From Progne subis subis (taxonomy: Eukaryota; Chordata; Aves; Passeriformes; Hirundinidae): a stretch of DNA of 64,000 nt. The position numbers and the translations under genes were made by a program. The stretch is taken from NCBI GenBank assembly GCA_022316685.1, contig JAKJHU010000187.1, positions 248,001 through 312,000 of the forward strand, written 5' to 3'. Shown in pieces: positions 63,649 to 64,000 of this stretch. Numbering within the stretch: position 1 is the stretch's first letter; each line of letters starts with the position of its first letter. The notes under the pieces were generated by a model. It saw only the letters and a list, made by a program, of their open reading frames with translations. It had not been told where the DNA came from and made no database searches.

Positions 63649-64000
63649 TTTCCCATATCTCATCTCATAACTTGTTTCTCAAATAAAGGCAACTGGGTTT
63701 TGATTTTTTTTGGTCAGGTGAAATACCCCAGCTTTTTCTTGTGTGCTTCTGAACATAATTTAGATGTGAGAATCCATTTTCCTGAAGACTGAGCATCATT
63801 TTCAGCATCATTTTACATTCCGGGCACTGCCTTTTCCTCTCCCTACTCTATGAAAATTAAATGGGGTATATCTCCTTAAGGGCCTGTGAAACAGAAACAA
63901 AATGGACCTTGACCTTGCTGAGCTGGCAAACTACAATTTTTTGATTAAACAGGGTAATTAGTATATTGCGTACCCTGAAAGTAATCCCTTGTTGGTGCAG

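Larger units (their letters stand above)
60116..64000. other. Region with no recognised gene downstream of GPS1
   Basis: I find no exon of a known family on either strand. The area has a (GT)9 run, an A20 and a T28 homopolymer, scattered sense AATAAA (about 61951 and 63682) and several TTTATT, which are AATAAA on the minus strand (60543, 61676, 62790). By human synteny the next gene, DUS1L, would be on the minus strand beyond the window, so part of this could be its 3' UTR. The sequence does not prove that. Short ORFs around 61.3-61.6 kb resemble nothing I know. Confidence 0.55.

Overview
The window is vertebrate nuclear DNA. It has split genes with GT–AG introns, CpG islands at gene starts, AATAAA signals and long non-coding stretches. 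Short introns, two degraded CR1-type LINE fragments and the lack of SINEs or large repeats point to a sauropsid, most likely a bird. The species cannot be named from the sequence alone.

Seven protein-coding genes are recognised. All are assembled exon by exon with consistent phases, in the order known from human chromosome 17q25.3. ASPSCR1 (+, 3' part only, CDS 874-16540) converges on CENPX (-, 20616-21447). CENPX and LRRC45 (+, 21603-31727) start back to back from one CpG island, with 155 bp between their start codons. RAC3 (+, 33618-37751) follows and converges tail to tail with DCXR (-, 38913-42026); their poly(A) signals lie within 40 bp. RFNG (-, 44961-50365) and GPS1 (+, 50620-59646) form a second head-to-head pair, with 254 bp between start codons. 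From about 60.1 kb to the end I find no gene; by human synteny DUS1L would be expected next.

The products are mostly unrelated housekeeping proteins: a p97/VCP-binding UBX protein, a histone-fold centromere and Fanconi protein, a centrosome-linker coiled-coil protein, a Rho-family GTPase, a short-chain dehydrogenase, a Fringe glycosyltransferase and COP9 signalosome subunit 1. They share compact promoters and 3' ends rather than a pathway. Six CDSs are complete and open: CENPX 78 aa, LRRC45 672, RAC3 192, DCXR 246, RFNG 368, GPS1 487. The visible part of ASPSCR1 encodes 191 aa.

No new biological system was found. The most interesting local structure is a 31-bp tandem repeat filling most of the CENPX/LRRC45 intergenic promoter. 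Its last unit contains the LRRC45 start codon, and the other three units carry AGG where the last has ATG. Other points are tiny coding parts in the last exons of CENPX and ASPSCR1, a 27-nt T tract beside the last splice acceptor of RFNG, and abutting RAC3/DCXR 3' ends.
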